64,000 nucleotides of DNA from Shinella sp. XGS7. GTDB taxonomy: Bacteria > Pseudomonadota > Gammaproteobacteria > Burkholderiales > Burkholderiaceae_C. The position numbers and the translations under genes were made by a program. Below are positions 43,490 to 52,310 of the stretch, piece after piece. How positions within the stretch are numbered: the stretch's first letter is position 1; each line of letters opens with the position of its first letter. Where the stretch lies: NCBI RefSeq assembly GCF_020535565.1, contig NZ_CP084758.1, forward strand, positions 5,035,001-5,099,000. Reading direction: 5' to 3'. Under the pieces are notes generated by a model, which had not been told where the DNA came from, searched no databases, and saw nothing but the letters and a program-made list of their open reading frames with translations.

Positions 43490-43744
43490 ATGATGAGCCT
43501 GAAAGACCAGTTCGAAGCCGCCGTGGCGCAGTCCAAGAGCCTGCCCGAGCGTCCGGACAATATGACCCTGCTCAAGATCTACGCGCTCTACAAGCAGGCC
43601 AGCAGCGGCGATGTCGAGGGCTCACGGCCGGGCTTCACCGATATGGTGGGCCGCGCCAAGTACGACGCCTGGGCCGGCCTCAAGGGCACCGGCGCCGACG
43701 AGGCGATGCAGCAGTACATCGACCTGATCGAGTCACTGAAGTAA
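43490..43744 (+). CDS. Acyl-CoA-binding protein
   Basis: An 84-aa four-helix ACBP: LKDQFEAAVAQSKSLPERPDNMTLLKIYALYKQASSGDVEGSRPG with the conserved YALYKQA motif, then AKYDAWAGLKGTGADEAMQQYIDLIESL. It binds long-chain acyl-CoA in the cytosol, and could feed the divergent WS/DGAT. CAGGGAGAC precedes two adjacent ATGs (43490, 43493); either may be used. Confidence 0.94.
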   Translation: MMSLKDQFEAAVAQSKSLPERPDNMTLLKIYALYKQASSGDVEGSRPGFTDMVGRAKYDAWAGLKGTGADEAMQQYIDLIESLK

Positions 43745-43828
43745 GACCACCCCCTACCGGCTGCGCCGGCCCCCTCAAGGGGGCACGTTCGGCCGACCGG
43801 CCAAGCCGGATCGGCGAACGTCGCTCGA
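43745..43828 (+). repeat. GC-rich palindromic intergenic repeat after acbP
   Basis: CCGGCTGCGCCGG (43757-43769) and CCCCC-TCAA-GGGGG (43770-43783) are adjacent small palindromes. They are followed by a long imperfect hairpin between ACGTTCG (43785-43791) and CGAACGT (43815-43821). It resembles the CCCCCN(2-4)GGGGG core of the copies at 12950 and 33072 but is more divergent. Confidence 0.5.
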
Positions 43829-43829
43829 C

Positions 43830-43867
43830 AAGACCAAGACAGGCATTCAGCCCGTCTTGGTCTTTTT
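43830..43867. terminator. Intrinsic terminator between acbP and the PHA-system gene
   Basis: AAGACCAAGAC (43830-43840) pairs perfectly with GTCTTGGTCTT (43854-43864) around a 13-nt loop, ending in TTTTT. It terminates the acyl-CoA-binding gene on the plus strand. Its right arm is also the last codons (K-T-K-T-G) and stop of the opposing gene, so one DNA segment serves as terminator and coding end. Confidence 0.82.
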
Positions 43868-44188
43868 CGTTGGGGCGGCCTTTTTCTTGGCGGCCGGCTC
43901 GGCCGCCAGCAGCGCGTCCAGCGCGCCCTCGATCTCGCGCTCGATCTGGCCCTTGAAGGCGCCCAGCAGCAGGCCCAGCCTGGCGCTCAGCGCGAAGTGA
44001 TCGGGCGCCACGATCAGCTGGCCCTTGACCCCCGAGCGCACGAACTCCACCGTGTCACTGGTCTCGCCTTCCAGCACCGTGCAGTCCATATCGAACTCGG
44101 ACTCGGCCTGCTCGGCCCAGGCCCAGGCAATCTCGCGGGCACGCGCCAGGCCCAGGCTGTGGTCTCGGTGGATCTTGATATCGGCCAT
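43847..44188 (-). CDS. Polyhydroxyalkanoic acid system family protein
   Basis: A 113-aa small protein: MADIKIHRDHSLGLARAREIAWAWAEQAESEFDMDC, then VEFVRSGVKGQLIVAPDHFALSARLGLLLGAFKGQIEREIE and a lysine/alanine-rich tail (PAAKKKAAPTKKTKTG). This pattern matches the small PHA-granule-region family found in PHA-making bacteria; its exact role is not established. The basic tail could bind granules or DNA (inference). Its start overlaps the stop of the aminopeptidase gene. Confidence 0.8.
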   Translation of the reverse strand: MADIKIHRDHSLGLARAREIAWAWAEQAESEFDMDCTVLEGETSDTVEFVRSGVKGQLIVAPDHFALSARLGLLLGAFKGQIEREIEGALDALLAAEPAAKKKAAPTKKTKTG

Positions 44189-45243
44189 CAGGGGCTGCTC
44201 CTTGTGCTGAGTTGTTGGCGGCGCTGGGCCTTGTTGGGCAAGTCTGCCAGACGCCGGACCTCGGCGTAAAAACGCGGCCAGTCGCGCCCGCCGCGCTCGA
44301 ACAAGGCCTCGAAGTCCGGCACCAGGCCCAGATAAGCCGCCTGTATGGCCAGGCTGGCATTGTTGGCGCCGGCCAGCCAGCCGGCATAGCCGGACTGCAG
44401 GGCCGGCTCGGCGCGCAGCTGGGCAAAGAGCTCGGCCTTGGCCGCGCGCTTGCCGGCCTCGTCCAGCGGCCCCGCATACAGGGCCTGCAGCCGGGCGCGG
44501 TAGTCCAGGGTCAGGGCGCGGAAGCGCTCGCGCCGCTCCTGGCCGCGGCGGTAGGTCTCACGCGCCGCGGCGTCGCCCTGGGCCGCCAGCCAGGCCTCCA
44601 CGCCCAGGCGCTCCACCGCCGTGGCAAAGGCCTCGTTGAACTCGGTATCGTCCGCCGCATACGCCACCTGGTGCGCCAGCTCATGGAAGACCATGCGTGC
44701 CAGCTCGCCCTCGGGGTAGCGGATGAAGGTGTTGAGCAGGGGGTCGCCGCCAAACAGCCAGCTCCAGCCCAGGGTGGAATAGGCCGGCACGCCGTAGACC
44801 AGCACGTCCAGGCCCTCGTCGCGGCGCAAGGCCGCGGCAAAGGCCTCGGCCTCGGCCTGATCGAAGAAGCCGTGGTAGCCCGCGCAGCCCATCACCGGAT
44901 AGCACCAGGTCTTGAGCTGCAGGCTCAGCGCGGGCGTGGCCACCACATTCCAGACGGCGGCGCCGCGCCCCAGATCCGCATAGCGGCGGTAGCTGGCGTT
45001 GTCCGGCAGGGCCAGCTCGCGTGAGGCGAAATCGCGGATGCGCTGACTCAGGCGCAGGCGCTCGGCCAGCTCGGGCGCCAGGGTCGGCTCCTGCAGCAGG
45101 CGCTCCACGGGCTGGGCCGCACCCACCAGGCGCAGATGGCCCGAGGCTGCCTGGCCCAGATAGCCGATCTGGGCACAGCCCGAGAGCAGCAGCGCCGTCC
45201 CAGCCACCAGCCCGGTCAGACCGGCCCGTCCGAGCCGCTTCAT
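44188..45243 (-). CDS. Lipoprotein zinc aminopeptidase-like protein (PF10023-type)
   Basis: A 351-aa protein with a lipoprotein signal peptide (LVAGTALLLSGCAQIGYL, lipid-modified Cys in LSGC) and the metallopeptidase motif HELAHQ followed by FNEAFATAVERLG, the third ligand Glu region. Segments such as CYPVMGCAGYHGFFDQAEAEAFA and VYGVPAYSTLGWSWLFGGDPLLNTFI are typical of the putative aminopeptidase family PF10023. It should face the periplasm. It is in a three-gene minus-strand run with overlapping ends (molybdoenzyme, this gene, PHA-system gene). Confidence 0.88.
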   Translation of the reverse strand: MKRLGRAGLTGLVAGTALLLSGCAQIGYLGQAASGHLRLVGAAQPVERLLQEPTLAPELAERLRLSQRIRDFASRELALPDNASYRRYADLGRGAAVWNVVATPALSLQLKTWCYPVMGCAGYHGFFDQAEAEAFAAALRRDEGLDVLVYGVPAYSTLGWSWLFGGDPLLNTFIRYPEGELARMVFHELAHQVAYAADDTEFNEAFATAVERLGVEAWLAAQGDAAARETYRRGQERRERFRALTLDYRARLQALYAGPLDEAGKRAAKAELFAQLRAEPALQSGYAGWLAGANNASLAIQAAYLGLVPDFEALFERGGRDWPRFYAEVRRLADLPNKAQRRQQLSTRSSP

Positions 45244-47303
45244 GCGCCGGCGGACTCCACTTCAACCAGGCAGTCGTAGAAGCTGGGCGCCTGACCCAGA
45301 TCGGTGAGGCGCTGGTGGGTCACTTCATTGACATTGCTGCCGCGCGGGCCCAGCTTGCGCCACCACACGCCCAGGCCGTTGACCACGCCGGGCCGCGCAC
45401 GCTCGCTGATGCGGGCCGTGCAGTGGTAGCTGCCACGCTCGTTGAACACGCGCACCAGGCTGCCATCGGCCAGACCGCGCGCCGCGGCATCGCTGGCGTG
45501 GATCTCCAGCAGGGGTTCACCCTCGATATCGCGCAGGCTCTTGACGTTGACGAATGATGAATTAAGGAAGTTGCGCGCCGGCGGCGAGATCATGGCCAGG
45601 GGGAAGCGCCGCGCCAGCTCGGGCGTGGAGCGGGCGCTCTCGTAGTTGGGCACATAGTCGGCCCCGCCGGCCTGGGCCTTGCCGCTGGGTGTGAAGAAGC
45701 CGCCCTCGGCGAAGGGCGCCTCCTTCAGCGGCAGGCTCTGCCAGCCCTGCGCGGCCAGGGCCTCGAAATCGATCTCGGCCGTGAAGGCCTGGCGGGCCAG
45801 CTGCTCGTCGCTTTCGGCGAAGCAGGGTTCGGTGAAGCCCATGCGGGCGGCCAGCTCACGGAAGATCTGGGTGTTGGGCTTGGCCTCGCCCAGCGGCGCC
45901 ACGGCCGGGTGGTTGATCAGCACATCGGTGTGGCCGTAGCTGGTGTGCACATCCAGGTGCTCCAGCTGGGTGGTGGCGGGCAGCACATAGTCGGCCAGAT
46001 CGGCCGTGTCGGTCATGAAGTGCTCCAGCACCACGGTGAAGAGGTCGGCACGCTGGAAGCCCTTGAGCACCTTGGGCGACTCCGGCGCCACCGCCACCGG
46101 GTTGCTGTTGTAGACGATCAGGGCCTCGACCTGGGGGCCGAAGTCCGCGCTGCTCTCGCGCAGCAGATCGTCACCGATGGTGCTCATATTGATGCTGCGC
46201 GGCTGGCGGCCGGCCAGCAGCTCGGGCCGGTCCAGGGCGGCGGTGTTCTTGTAGGCCGCAAACCAGCCGGAGCTGGAGAGCAGCAACCCGCCCGCGCGGT
46301 GGCGCCAGGCCCCTGTCAGGCAGGGCAGCAGCGCGATCAGGCGCACCGCATTGCCGCCGCCGCGCACGCGCTGCATGCCGTAGTTCAGGCGGATGGCAGC
46401 GGGCGCCTCAAGCGCATTACGCTGGCCATAGTCGCGCGCCAGGCCGCGCACCTCGTCCGCGCTGATGCCGCAGACCTCGGCCACGCGCTCGGGCGGCCAG
46501 GCCAGGGCCTTGGCGCGCAGTTCCTCCCAGCCTTCCACATGGCGGCCGAGGTAGTCATGGTCCAGCCAGTCGTGCTGGATCAGCTCGTGCATCAGGCCCA
46601 GGGCCAGGGCGCCGTCGGTGCCGGGCAGCAAGGCGATGTGCTGATGGCATTTGTCCGCGGTCTCGGTCTTGCGCGGGTCGATGCAGATCAGCTTGGCGCC
46701 CTCGCGCTTGGCCTTGTTGGCATAGGTCCAAAAATGCAGGTTCGAGGCGATCGAGTTGCTGCCCCAGATCAGGATCAGCCGGCTCTCCGCGAAGAAGGGC
46801 AGGTGCATGCCCACGCGGTTGCCATAGGTGGCATTCAGGGCCGCCGCGCCGGCCGAGGCACAGATGGTGCGCTCCAGGCGCGAGGCGCCCAGCTTGTTGA
46901 AGAAGCGCGCCGACATGCCCTCGCCCTGCAGCAGGCCCATGGTGCCGGCATAGCTGTAGGGCAAGATGGCCTCGGGGTCGCGCGCTGCAATCGCCTTCAG
47001 GCGCGCGGCGATATCGTCCAGGGCGGCCTCCCAGCTCACCGGCACGAAGCGCGGCGCCTCGGTCTTGGCGCTGATGCGCTTCAGGGGCTGGAGCAAGCGC
47101 TCGGGGTGGTAGGTGCGCTCCGGATAGCGCGAGACCTTGGTGCACAGCGCGCCATGCGTGCTGGGGTGATCGGCCTGGCCCTGCACCTTGACCACCCGCC
47201 CGTCCTCCACCGTGATGCGCAGGGCACAGGTGTCGGGACAGTCATGCGGGCAAGCCCCCTTGACGATGCGTGGCGTGGCGGCGATGGCGGCGGCGGAATT
47301 CAT
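45240..47303 (-). CDS. Molybdopterin-dependent oxidoreductase (formate-dehydrogenase/DMSO-reductase family)
   Basis: A 687-aa enzyme with an N-terminal [4Fe-4S] site (ACPHDCPDTC plus the Cys of GALCTK) and bis-MGD-binding regions (LPYSYAGTMGLLQGEGMSARFFNKLGAS; ILIWGSNSIASNLHFW; ADYVLPATTQLEHLD). The C-terminal dinucleotide-binding domain follows (LEIHASDAAARGLADGSLVRVFNERG). No twin-arginine leader is seen at the start MNSAAAIAATPRIVKGACP, so it is probably cytosolic. The substrate is not evident and no electron-transfer subunit is adjacent. The frame extends upstream to 47384 but the conserved part begins after 47303. Confidence 0.88.
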   Translation of the reverse strand: MNSAAAIAATPRIVKGACPHDCPDTCALRITVEDGRVVKVQGQADHPSTHGALCTKVSRYPERTYHPERLLQPLKRISAKTEAPRFVPVSWEAALDDIAARLKAIAARDPEAILPYSYAGTMGLLQGEGMSARFFNKLGASRLERTICASAGAAALNATYGNRVGMHLPFFAESRLILIWGSNSIASNLHFWTYANKAKREGAKLICIDPRKTETADKCHQHIALLPGTDGALALGLMHELIQHDWLDHDYLGRHVEGWEELRAKALAWPPERVAEVCGISADEVRGLARDYGQRNALEAPAAIRLNYGMQRVRGGGNAVRLIALLPCLTGAWRHRAGGLLLSSSGWFAAYKNTAALDRPELLAGRQPRSINMSTIGDDLLRESSADFGPQVEALIVYNSNPVAVAPESPKVLKGFQRADLFTVVLEHFMTDTADLADYVLPATTQLEHLDVHTSYGHTDVLINHPAVAPLGEAKPNTQIFRELAARMGFTEPCFAESDEQLARQAFTAEIDFEALAAQGWQSLPLKEAPFAEGGFFTPSGKAQAGGADYVPNYESARSTPELARRFPLAMISPPARNFLNSSFVNVKSLRDIEGEPLLEIHASDAAARGLADGSLVRVFNERGSYHCTARISERARPGVVNGLGVWWRKLGPRGSNVNEVTHQRLTDLGQAPSFYDCLVEVESAGA

Positions 47304-47438
47304 GCGTGAACTATTGCATAGGGTGGGCCAGGGCGAGGCGGGCGGCGCGGGCCGGGCGGCCGAGAGCGGGGCCGGTGCTCGCACAATCGCGGATTATTCC
47401 TTGCCCACCCCAACCATTGCTCTCTGAGGGAGTGCCGC

Positions 47439-48560
47439 GTGCGTAGAAGACAAAGCCTGACCACCCTGGCCAGCCTGGCCCTGGCCCCCCTGTGGGCGCG
47501 GGCGCAGGAACGCCGCCGCATCGTGCTGGGCCAGTCCTGCCCGCTCACCGGCCCGGCCGCCCAGTTGGGCCTGCAGATGCAGGCCGGCGCCAAGGTCTTC
47601 TTCGACAGCGTCAACGCGGCCGGCGGCATCAACGGCCTACCCATCGAGCTGCGCAGCCTGGACGACGGCTACGAGCCCGAGCGCTGCAAGGCCAATACCG
47701 AGAAGTTCATCGCCGAAGACGTGCTGGCCCTGTTCGGCTATGTGGGCACGCCCACCTCGCTGGCCGCCCTGCCCCTGGTGAACCAGCACAAGCTGCCCTT
47801 CTTCGCCCCGCTCACCGGCGCCGAGGCCCTGCGCGAGGCCGGCAACCGCTGGGTCTTCCATCTGCGCGCCTCCTATGACGACGAGACCGCCCTCATCGTC
47901 AAGCAGCTCACCCAGCTGGGGCTGAACAAGATTGGCGTCTTCCACCAGAACGACGCCTATGGCCGCGCCGGCCTGGACGGCGTGCAGCAGGCCCTGCTGG
48001 CCCGCAAGCTCGCGCCCCAGGGCGTGGCCACGGTGGAGCGCAACAGCGTGAACGTGGCCGCCGCGGTCAAGACCCTGGTGGCAGCCAAGCCCGACGCCAT
48101 CGTGATGGTCAGCGCCTACAAGAGCTGCGCCGCCTTCATCCGCGAGGCCCGCAAGGCCGGCTATGGCGGCGTGTTCTACAACGTCTCCTTCGTGGGCACC
48201 CAGGCCCTGTCGGACGAGCTGGGCAAGGAGGCCCTGGGCGTGGTGGTCAGCCAGGTCATGCCCTACCCCTTCGGCAACGCCACCGGCGTGGTGGCCGAGT
48301 ACCAGGCCGCCCTGCAGCGCGCCGGTGGCGATCTCAAGCCCAACTACACCAGCATCGAGGGCTATCTGGCCGCCAAGGTGCTGTGCGAGGGTCTGCGCCG
48401 CATGGCGCGCCCCAGCCGCGAGGGCCTGGTCACGGCCCTGGAAACCATGGGCAACTACAACGCCGGCGGCTTCAGCGTGCGATTCGCCCCCGGCCGCCAC
48501 GAGGCCTCCAGCTTCGTCGAGCTCTCCATGCTCACGGGCGACGGCAAGGTCCGCCGCTGA
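47439..48560 (+). CDS. ABC transporter substrate-binding protein (branched-chain amino-acid type)
   Basis: A 373-aa periplasmic-binding protein of the LivJ/Peripla_BP_6 group: RRIVLGQSCPLTGPAAQLGLQMQAGAKVFFDSVNAAGGINGLPIEL, LFGYVGTPTSLAALPLVNQHKLPFFAPLTGAEALR, and IGVFHQNDAYGRAGLDGVQ. The leader RRRQSLTTLASLALAPLWARAQ is a signal peptide with an Arg-rich, possibly Tat-like start. The start codon is GTG at 47439, with GAGGGAG upstream. No permease or ATPase genes are nearby, so it is an orphan binding protein, common in Burkholderiales. Confidence 0.9.
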   Translation: MRRRQSLTTLASLALAPLWARAQERRRIVLGQSCPLTGPAAQLGLQMQAGAKVFFDSVNAAGGINGLPIELRSLDDGYEPERCKANTEKFIAEDVLALFGYVGTPTSLAALPLVNQHKLPFFAPLTGAEALREAGNRWVFHLRASYDDETALIVKQLTQLGLNKIGVFHQNDAYGRAGLDGVQQALLARKLAPQGVATVERNSVNVAAAVKTLVAAKPDAIVMVSAYKSCAAFIREARKAGYGGVFYNVSFVGTQALSDELGKEALGVVVSQVMPYPFGNATGVVAEYQAALQRAGGDLKPNYTSIEGYLAAKVLCEGLRRMARPSREGLVTALETMGNYNAGGFSVRFAPGRHEASSFVELSMLTGDGKVRR

Positions 48561-48682
48561 GCGCGGCGGCACAGGGGCTGCACGGGCGCTGAGCGCCTGC
48601 AGGCGCCCCCCCCCACGGGTACACTGGCTGCACACGCGGCCCGGGCTCCGTGCCGGGCCGCCCGCCTACACGGAGTGCCGCC

Positions 48683-49879
48683 ATGAAGCTGATCGATTCC
48701 ATCCTGGCCGATGCCCCCAGCATCGCCACCCTGCGACGAGACATCCACGCCCATCCGGAGCTGTGTTTCGAGGAAGAACGCACCGCCGACGTGATCGCCC
48801 GTGCGCTTACCGAATGGGGTATTCCCGTGCACCGCGGCCTGGGCAAGACCGGGGTGGTGGGCATCGTCAAGAACGGCACGTCGGACCGCGCCGTGGGCCT
48901 GCGTGCCGACATCGACGCCCTGCCCATGACCGAGCACAACCACTTCGCCCACGCCAGCAAGACGCCGGGCAAGATGCACGCCTGCGGCCATGACGGACAC
49001 ACGACCATGCTGCTGGGCGCGGCCAAGTACCTCGCCAAACGGCGCAATTTCGAAGGCACTGTCGACCTGATCTTCCAGCCGGCCGAGGAGGGCGGCGGCG
49101 GCGGCAACGAGATGGTCAAGGACGGCCTGTTCGAGAAGTTCCCCATGGAGGCCATGTTCGGCGCCCACAACTGGCCGGGCATGGCGGCCGGTCAATTCGC
49201 CGTGCGCAGCGGCCCGGTCTTCGCCTCCAGCAACGAGTTCAAGATCACCATCCGCGGCAAGGGCTCGCACGCCGCCCTGCCCCACAACGGCATCGACCCG
49301 GTGCCGGTGGCCTGCCAGATGGTGCAGGCCTTCCAGACCATCATCACCCGCAACAAGCGCCCCATCGATGCCGGCGTGATCTCGGTGACCATGATCCACA
49401 CCGGCGAGGCCACCAATGTGGTGCCCGACAGCTGCGAGATCCAGGGCACGGTGCGCACCTTCACGATCGAGGTGCTGGACCTGATCGAGCGCCGCATGAA
49501 GGCCATCGCCGAGGCCACGGCCCAGGCCTTCGAGGCCACGGTGGAGTTCGAGTTCAGCCGCAACTACCCGCCCACCACCAACCACCCCAAGGAGACCGAG
49601 TTCGTGCGCTCGGTGCTCGGCGATATGGTGGGCGCGCAGAACGTGCACGAGTTCGAGCCCACCATGGGCGCCGAGGACTTCAGCTACTACCTGCTGGAAA
49701 AGCCCGGCTGCTACTTCCTGATCGGCAATGGCGACGGCAGCCACCGCGAAGGCGGCCATGGCATGGGTCCCTGCATGCTGCACAACCCCAGCTACGACTT
49801 CAATGACGAGCTCATCCCCCTGGGCGGCTCCATGTGGGTGCGCATGGCCGAGACCTGGCTGAACTCGCCCAAGCCCTGA
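48683..49879 (+). CDS. M20D-type amidohydrolase (hippurate hydrolase-like)
   Basis: A 398-aa metallohydrolase cleaving N-acyl amino acids or similar amides. Landmarks are LRRDIHAHPELCFEEERTADVI, GLRADIDALPM, the metal Cys/His of MHACGHDGHTTMLLGAAKYL, FQPAEEGGGGG (catalytic Glu pair) and GSHAALPHNGIDPVPVACQMV, with the C-terminal EPTMGAEDFSYYL. No signal peptide. It is followed 5 bp later by a DUF2817 hydrolase, and the pair may form an operon. Confidence 0.92.
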   Translation: MKLIDSILADAPSIATLRRDIHAHPELCFEEERTADVIARALTEWGIPVHRGLGKTGVVGIVKNGTSDRAVGLRADIDALPMTEHNHFAHASKTPGKMHACGHDGHTTMLLGAAKYLAKRRNFEGTVDLIFQPAEEGGGGGNEMVKDGLFEKFPMEAMFGAHNWPGMAAGQFAVRSGPVFASSNEFKITIRGKGSHAALPHNGIDPVPVACQMVQAFQTIITRNKRPIDAGVISVTMIHTGEATNVVPDSCEIQGTVRTFTIEVLDLIERRMKAIAEATAQAFEATVEFEFSRNYPPTTNHPKETEFVRSVLGDMVGAQNVHEFEPTMGAEDFSYYLLEKPGCYFLIGNGDGSHREGGHGMGPCMLHNPSYDFNDELIPLGGSMWVRMAETWLNSPKP

Positions 49880-49884
49880 GCGCC

Positions 49885-50985
49885 ATGCCAACCGCCGCCG
49901 CCCATTTCGCCCAGGGCTACGCCGAGGCGCGCCAGAAGTTCCTGGCCGCGGCCGAGGCCGCCGGCCTGGATGTGCAGCCGCACTGGCATCCCCTGCTGGG
50001 GCGCGAAGGCGAGCGCCTGGCCATGGACGTGGTGCTGCAGGGCGATCCGCGCTCGCAGCGCCTGCTGATCCTGAGCAGCGCCTGCCACGGGGTGGAGGGC
50101 TTCTGCGGCTCGGGCGTGCAGGTGGCCCTGCTGCGCGACGAGCGCTGGCGCGCCGCCGTGGCGGCCTCGGGCGTGGCCGTGCTCTACATCCACGCCCTGA
50201 ACCCGCATGGCTTTTCCTGGTGGCGCCGCGTCACCCAGGAAGGCGTGGACCTGAACCGCAACTTCCTGGACTTCGCCCACCACCAGGCCCTGCCGCAGAA
50301 CCCCGGCTACGACGAGATCGCCGGCGCCCTGGTGCCGTCCCAATGGCCGCCCACGGCGGCCAACGAAGCGCAGCTGATGGCCTATGCGGCCCGTCACGGC
50401 GAGCGCGCCCTGCAGACCGCCATCACCGGCGGCCAGTACCACCACGAGCTGGGCCTGTTCTACGGCGGCCAGGCCCCCACCTGGAGCAACATCACCCTGC
50501 GCCATGTGCTGGAAGACCATGGCCGCCACGCGCGCCAGATCGCCTGGATCGATCTGCACACGGGCCTCGGCCCCACAGGCCATGGCGAGCGCATCTTTGC
50601 CTGCCGCGACGATGCCGCCGCCCTGGCCCGCGCCCGCGCCTGGTGGGGCCCCGAGGTCACCTCCATCTACGACGGCAGTTCCAGCTCCGCCCTCTTGCAG
50701 GGCCTGATGTGGAACGCCATCTTCGACGCCTGCCCCCAGGCCGAGTACACCGGCATCGCGCTGGAGTACGGCACCCTGCCCCTGCCCCTGATGATCGAGG
50801 CCCTGCGTGCCGACCACTGGCTGGAGGCCCACCCCGAGGCGCCGGCCGAGCAGGCTGCGCAGATCAAGCGCCAGATCCGCGATGCCTTTTATGTGGACAC
50901 CGAGGCCTGGAAGCAGCAGATCCTGGCGCAGGCCCATCAGGCCGCCCACCAGGCGCTGGCCGGTCTGAGCGCGCCCGGCGGCTGA
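49885..50985 (+). CDS. DUF2817 family M14-like peptidase
   Basis: A 366-aa protein with the M14/AstE-like motifs of DUF2817: SSACHGVEGFCGSGVQ (metal His and Glu in HGVEG), LYIHALNPHGFSWWRRVTQEGVDLNRNF, IAWIDLHTGLGPTGHGE (third metal His) and TGIALEYGTLPLPLMIEALRADHWLE (catalytic Glu). It is predicted to hydrolyse an amide or peptide; the substrate is unknown. The start at 49885 lies 5 bp after the amidohydrolase stop. Confidence 0.88.
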   Translation: MPTAAAHFAQGYAEARQKFLAAAEAAGLDVQPHWHPLLGREGERLAMDVVLQGDPRSQRLLILSSACHGVEGFCGSGVQVALLRDERWRAAVAASGVAVLYIHALNPHGFSWWRRVTQEGVDLNRNFLDFAHHQALPQNPGYDEIAGALVPSQWPPTAANEAQLMAYAARHGERALQTAITGGQYHHELGLFYGGQAPTWSNITLRHVLEDHGRHARQIAWIDLHTGLGPTGHGERIFACRDDAAALARARAWWGPEVTSIYDGSSSSALLQGLMWNAIFDACPQAEYTGIALEYGTLPLPLMIEALRADHWLEAHPEAPAEQAAQIKRQIRDAFYVDTEAWKQQILAQAHQAAHQALAGLSAPGG

Positions 50986-51071
50986 AGCACGCCGCCGAGC
51001 GGCCATGGGAAAACCCGGCCGCTCCCCCCGGGCCCCGGTGCTAACCTGCTACCCTGGCTGACCCCACGAGA

Positions 51072-51094
51072 CGAGCCGCCCTCGCGGCGGCTCG
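51072..51094 (+). other. Perfect 9-bp hairpin upstream of the SGNH gene
   Basis: CGAGCCGCC (51072-51080) pairs with GGCGGCTCG (51086-51094) around CTCGC. A second stem GAGCGGCC/GGCCGCTC occurs at 50997-51004/51017-51024 just after the DUF2817 stop. Neither has a T-run. They occupy the 192-bp gap between the two genes, which otherwise shows no gene. Confidence 0.5.
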
Positions 51095-51177
51095 CCGTCT
51101 GCGCTGCCGTCGAGCCAGCCTGGAAGCCGCTGCGCGAGTTCCAGGCCCGAGTAAAACGAGCTAGGAGACACAGGATC

Positions 51178-52293
51178 ATGAGCCCCCACACGCTTCTCAT
51201 CCTCCTGGCGCGACGGCTGCTCTCAGCCCTGCGCGCCTGCCTGCCCGCCGCCGCCCTTCTGGGACTGAGCGCCGGTGCCATCGCCAACACCCTGACCCAG
51301 AACGTGTCCTGGACCATAGACCGCGCCGGCACCAGCACCAAGTACCGCGTCGTGGCCTATGGCGACTCGATCTACGCCGGCTACAACGGCTCCACCTTGA
51401 ACGCCGCCAAGTACGCGGCGCCCACGGTCGATGCCGAGTACCTCTCGGCGCTCTGGAATGCCGATATCGAGAGCGTTCGCCGCGCCAAGTCCGGCGCGGT
51501 GGCCGCCGACGTCTACAACAACAAGATCGTGGCCGAGAAGTCCTATATGCAGGCCGCCTCAACGCGGGTGGTCAGCTTCGAGATGTGCGGCAACGACGGT
51601 CTGCAGGCGCGCTCCGCCTTCAAGAGCCAGACCGGCACCTGCAACTACACCGCCCTGAACAATGCCGTGGCCAGCTGCAAGACCTATGTCGCGGCCGCCA
51701 TGGACTTCATCAACGCCAACGCCTATGCCGGCACCAAGCTCAAGGTGATCAGCAATCTGCACTACCCCGGCTACGCGGCCGACAATGTGCAGAGCTCCTG
51801 CAAGGACCCGGGCACCGGCACCACGGTGAATATGCAGTCCCTCTTCCTGCCCAAGCTGGCGACGATGAACTACTGGATGTGCGAGTACGCGCGCCAGAAG
51901 GGCTTCCAGTGCGCCGACAGCTTCGCGCAATACATGGGGGCCGACTACGACAGCAATGGCGACGGCATCGTCGACGCCGTGGCGCTGCGCTATGTGCCGG
52001 GTGAGAGCGAAGCGGCCTATGTCACGCGTCTGAGCACGACGCTGCGCGCCACGATTCGCGATGCCAACAGCAAGTTCGTCTCGGCCACCAGCAGCTATGA
52101 CTACATCCAGTCAGACGACACCCATCCGACTTACACAGGCGGCACGGTGACAGCCGGACTTTTCGGCGGCATGACCGGCAGCGGCGCACCGCGCTACTCA
52201 ACGATCAGCAACGGCAAGAACCCGATCTGGAACCAGTACGGCCATGAGCGCATGGGCTGGGCCCTGTCCGTCTTCAACCCGGCCGCCCCCTGA
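51178..52293 (+). CDS. Secreted SGNH/GDSL-type esterase
   Basis: A 371-aa exported protein: long signal peptide (RRLLSALRACLPAAALLGLSAGAIAN), then SGNH blocks: VVAYGDSIYAGYNG (block I nucleophile Ser), FEMCGNDGL (block III Asn) and QSDDTHPTY (block V Asp/His). Cysteines in CNYTALNNAVASCKTY and SSCKDPG suggest disulfides. It probably hydrolyses ester bonds outside the cytoplasm. TAGGAGACACAGGATC upstream of the ATG at 51178 contains the ribosome site. It begins a three-gene run with the next two genes. Confidence 0.85.
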   Translation: MSPHTLLILLARRLLSALRACLPAAALLGLSAGAIANTLTQNVSWTIDRAGTSTKYRVVAYGDSIYAGYNGSTLNAAKYAAPTVDAEYLSALWNADIESVRRAKSGAVAADVYNNKIVAEKSYMQAASTRVVSFEMCGNDGLQARSAFKSQTGTCNYTALNNAVASCKTYVAAAMDFINANAYAGTKLKVISNLHYPGYAADNVQSSCKDPGTGTTVNMQSLFLPKLATMNYWMCEYARQKGFQCADSFAQYMGADYDSNGDGIVDAVALRYVPGESEAAYVTRLSTTLRATIRDANSKFVSATSSYDYIQSDDTHPTYTGGTVTAGLFGGMTGSGAPRYSTISNGKNPIWNQYGHERMGWALSVFNPAAP

Positions 52294-52310
52294 GCGGGAC
52301 GGGGAGCGCC

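Noticed and set aside
45909-47309. Long plus-strand frame (466 codons) opposite the molybdopterin oxidoreductase
   Set aside because: High G+C leaves antisense frames open; the translation has low-complexity His/Gln/Gly-rich sequence and no motifs, whereas the minus strand has clear family motifs.
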